Below are positions 13,316 to 14,654 of a DNA stretch of 14,654 nt, in pieces (position 1 is the first letter of the stretch; the number at the start of each line of letters is the position of its first letter). Location of the stretch: contig CANHJA010000029.1 in the NCBI GenBank assembly GCA_947460795.1, positions 1-14,654 on the forward strand, given 5' to 3'. The position numbers and the translations under genes were made by a program. The notes under the pieces were generated by a model, which did no database searches, had not been told where the DNA came from, and was given only the letters and a program-made list of their open reading frames with translations. The stretch comes from Bacteroidota bacterium. Lineage in GTDB: Bacteria; Bacteroidota; Bacteroidia; Chitinophagales; Chitinophagaceae.

Positions 13316-14053
13316 CTATTCACCTAAGGTCACTGTATTTGTAAACATAAAAGCATCCGCATAATTATCTGCAACTGCATTCATAATGGCTTTATCACTG
13401 GCTGCTGTGCTATGCATAATCGGTTGTGTATTGATATCTACTACCGGAGCATTGTAGATTTTATTCAAATCAAATTGTAGATTTAATTGAACCGGATTCC
13501 CTTCCACTGTTAAATGAATTGGCAATTCAACTTTACGCAAAGCATCGTCTGTAGCAATATGATACTGCATCACTACAGTATCATTTGTAGGAGTTATTAA
13601 TTGCCCTTCATGTTTCAAAAAAATATAACCTGTATTCCAAGTCCAAATCATATTGTACAATGGGTCTAAATCACCATCTTGAGCCCCTTCATGGTTTCTT
13701 ATTTTATCTAAACCTACATAAAATTTCAATTTGGTATAATGCCCTCCTGGTATATTTCCTGCTTCAATTGATGAAAAATTTGGTTTGTCAAATTCATCAA
13801 TTAAATCATAGTTATTCAATTTGTATTCGGTACCATCCTCTTGAACCAAAACTGCATTGGTAATATAATATTTTAACAGAGATACACTGTATTTGTTGCC
13901 AGCAGCATTGCTATATACTAATTTATCTTTTTCTATCGGAAGCCCATCTACTGTATTTTTAAATACAATACTTACACTTCCATTTTTTGATTTCTTCTTG
14001 CATGAAAAACCAATAATAGAAAGCCCAACTAATAAAAAAAGAAATTGTTTCAT
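13316..14053 (-). CDS. MbnP-family lipoprotein (putative copper-binding)
   Basis: A 245-residue exported lipoprotein. MKQFLFLLVGLSIIGFSC gives a lipobox with lipidated C18, followed by a basic KKKSK stretch. The body matches the MbnP-like family: SLLKYYITN (58-66), the pair GGHYTKLKFYVGLD (103-116) and then DPLYNMIWTWNTGYIFLKHEG (130-150 in part), VMQYHIA near 161-167 and LQFDLNKIY (192-200). In methanobactin producers MbnP is a periplasmic copper protein whose Trp is oxidised by the partner di-heme enzyme MbnH; Bacteroidota carry many homologues. Trp137 and Trp139 and several His residues are present, but which bind metal cannot be read here. No MbnH/MauG-like peroxidase is adjacent inside the window. 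A perfect -7 box (TAACTTTG, 14078-14071 on this strand) precedes the ATG. The neighbour upstream ends 46 bases away. Confidence 0.83.
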   Translation of the reverse strand: MKQFLFLLVGLSIIGFSCKKKSKNGSVSIVFKNTVDGLPIEKDKLVYSNAAGNKYSVSLLKYYITNAVLVQEDGTEYKLNNYDLIDEFDKPNFSSIEAGNIPGGHYTKLKFYVGLDKIRNHEGAQDGDLDPLYNMIWTWNTGYIFLKHEGQLITPTNDTVVMQYHIATDDALRKVELPIHLTVEGNPVQLNLQFDLNKIYNAPVVDINTQPIMHSTAASDKAIMNAVADNYADAFMFTNTVTLGE

Positions 14054-14070
14054 TTTACAAAATTTATAGT

Positions 14071-14078
14071 CAAAGTTA
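14071..14078 (-). promoter_or_regulatory. -7 box for the MbnP-like gene
   Basis: On the minus strand TAACTTTG fits TAnnTTTG and would start transcription about 10-13 bases before the ATG at 14053. No good TTG is found at the right distance, so read-through from the DUF4159 gene upstream is also possible. Confidence 0.35.
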
Positions 14079-14099
14079 GTTAAATAACTTCATTAAAAA

Positions 14100-14654
14100 T
14101 TATTTCCCCATGAAAGAATACATGATTAAATTGGCCCCCATTCGCAAAGCCAAGGTTCTTTTTTCATCCGAATCTTTATGTACTTCAGGATCTTCCCAAC
14201 CATCATTTAAATCCGTTTCTAGGCTGTAAAAACAAACCAATCGGCCTTGATAAATTAAACCATATCCTTTAGCTGGTTTACCATCATGCTCATGGATTTT
14301 GGGTAATCCATTGGCAAAATCAAATTTTTGATGATAAATTGGATGCGAAAAAGGAAGTTCTACAAAATCTAATTCGGGAAAAACTATTTTCATTGCAGGT
14401 CGCAAATATTTATCAATTCCATAGTTGTCATCCACATGCAAAAAGCCACCTGCTACTAAATACGTTCGTAAATTTTGTGCTTCTGCATCGTTAAACATAA
14501 TTCTCCCATGTCCAGTAGCAAATACAATAGGATAATTAAACAATTCTTTGCTACCAACCTCTACCTGTCCTTCTGTAGCATCAAAATTGGTTCCTAATTG
14601 TTGGTTTGAAAACTTGGCTAAATTTTTTAATGCTGTTGGATTTGCATACCAATC
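14100..14654 (-). CDS. DUF4159 domain protein, C-terminal part (gene continues beyond the window)
   Basis: The frame is open from the right edge (14654) to a TAA at 14100, about 184 residues; the N-terminus lies outside. The visible part begins DWYANPTALKNLAKFSNQQL and runs into LFNYPIVFATGHGRIMF, FLHVDDNYG, LPFSHPIYH, FDFANGLPKIHEH, GRLVCFYSLETDLNDGWEDP and a final LALRMGANLIMYSF. These are the core of DUF4159, a fold related to glutamine-amidotransferase/ThuA-like domains and often found beside MoxR-type ATPase and VWA-protein clusters. There is no signal within the window because the start is missing. Taking the internal TTG at 14543 as a start would cut off conserved sequence, so the longer reading is right. 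The MbnP-like gene follows 46 bases downstream on the same strand. Confidence 0.85.
   Translation of the reverse strand, partial: DWYANPTALKNLAKFSNQQLGTNFDATEGQVEVGSKELFNYPIVFATGHGRIMFNDAEAQNLRTYLVAGGFLHVDDNYGIDKYLRPAMKIVFPELDFVELPFSHPIYHQKFDFANGLPKIHEHDGKPAKGYGLIYQGRLVCFYSLETDLNDGWEDPEVHKDSDEKRTLALRMGANLIMYSFMGK

Noticed and set aside
14541..14543. TTG at 14543 as the start of the DUF4159 gene.
   Set aside because: The frame stays open to the window edge and the extra residues (DWYANPTALKNLAKF) belong to the conserved domain.

Overview
The window is AT-rich, compact chromosomal DNA from a member of the Bacteroidota, probably near Chitinophagales/Sphingobacteriales. The phylum call rests on perfect TAnnTTTG -7 boxes upstream of several genes, the absence of purine-rich Shine-Dalgarno sites, a methionine synthase split into two genes, a CHU_C-like (type B sorting type) domain, an MbnP-family lipoprotein and short-tailed LxxC lipoprotein signals. 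No insertion sequence, phage gene, CRISPR array, tRNA or rRNA was seen. It reads as core genome. The longest stretches without a gene are 333-563, 1680-1864 and 7897-8078, all under 300 bases.

Layout. 1-332 (-): N-terminus of a secreted C1-family (PepC/bleomycin hydrolase-like) peptidase. 564-1679 (+): dnaN, the sliding clamp, with its own promoter and a strong intrinsic terminator. 1865-3322 (+): an aldehyde dehydrogenase of the 2-aminomuconate/2-hydroxymuconate semialdehyde type, followed at once by a lipoprotein carrying a CHU_C-like domain (3334-3882). Convergent to these is the methionine synthase operon on the minus strand: homocysteine-methyltransferase half (7896-6850), folate/cobalamin/activation half (6840-4126) and a DUF3820 protein (4125-3883). 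The 182-bp region 7897-8078 holds the metH leader and a divergent promoter for a two-component system (histidine kinase 8079-9041, OmpR-type regulator 9054-9758). Then come an O-antigen ligase-like membrane protein (-, 9755-10993), a divergent YciO/Sua5-family protein (11036-11644), an outer-membrane beta-barrel protein (11728-12399), an unlisted 41-residue membrane peptide gene with its own promoter and terminator (12435-12623), pdxH (12636-13277), and on the minus strand an MbnP-like lipoprotein (14053-13316) and the C-terminal part of a DUF4159 protein (14100-14654, partial).

The most interesting element is the metH leader. On the minus strand it contains what I read as a SAM-II (SAM-alpha) riboswitch: a P1 stem, the GATTTGA loop, and a GTTCA/TGAAC pseudoknot followed by CTAA. 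Downstream of it are two further complementary segments that reuse the same pseudoknot strand. They would form an antisequestor (11 of 12 paired) and a start-codon-proximal sequestor hairpin ending one base before the ATG. This gives a three-way RNA switch that could let SAM shut off methionine synthase translation without a Shine-Dalgarno site. It fits the operon's function, because MetH makes the methionine from which SAM is synthesised.

Other points of note are probable leaderless or near-leaderless transcripts for the histidine kinase and the YciO-like gene, convergent gene pairs whose stop codons abut or interleave, and the small membrane peptide. The RNA structures were worked out by eye from complementarity and have not been folded computationally.
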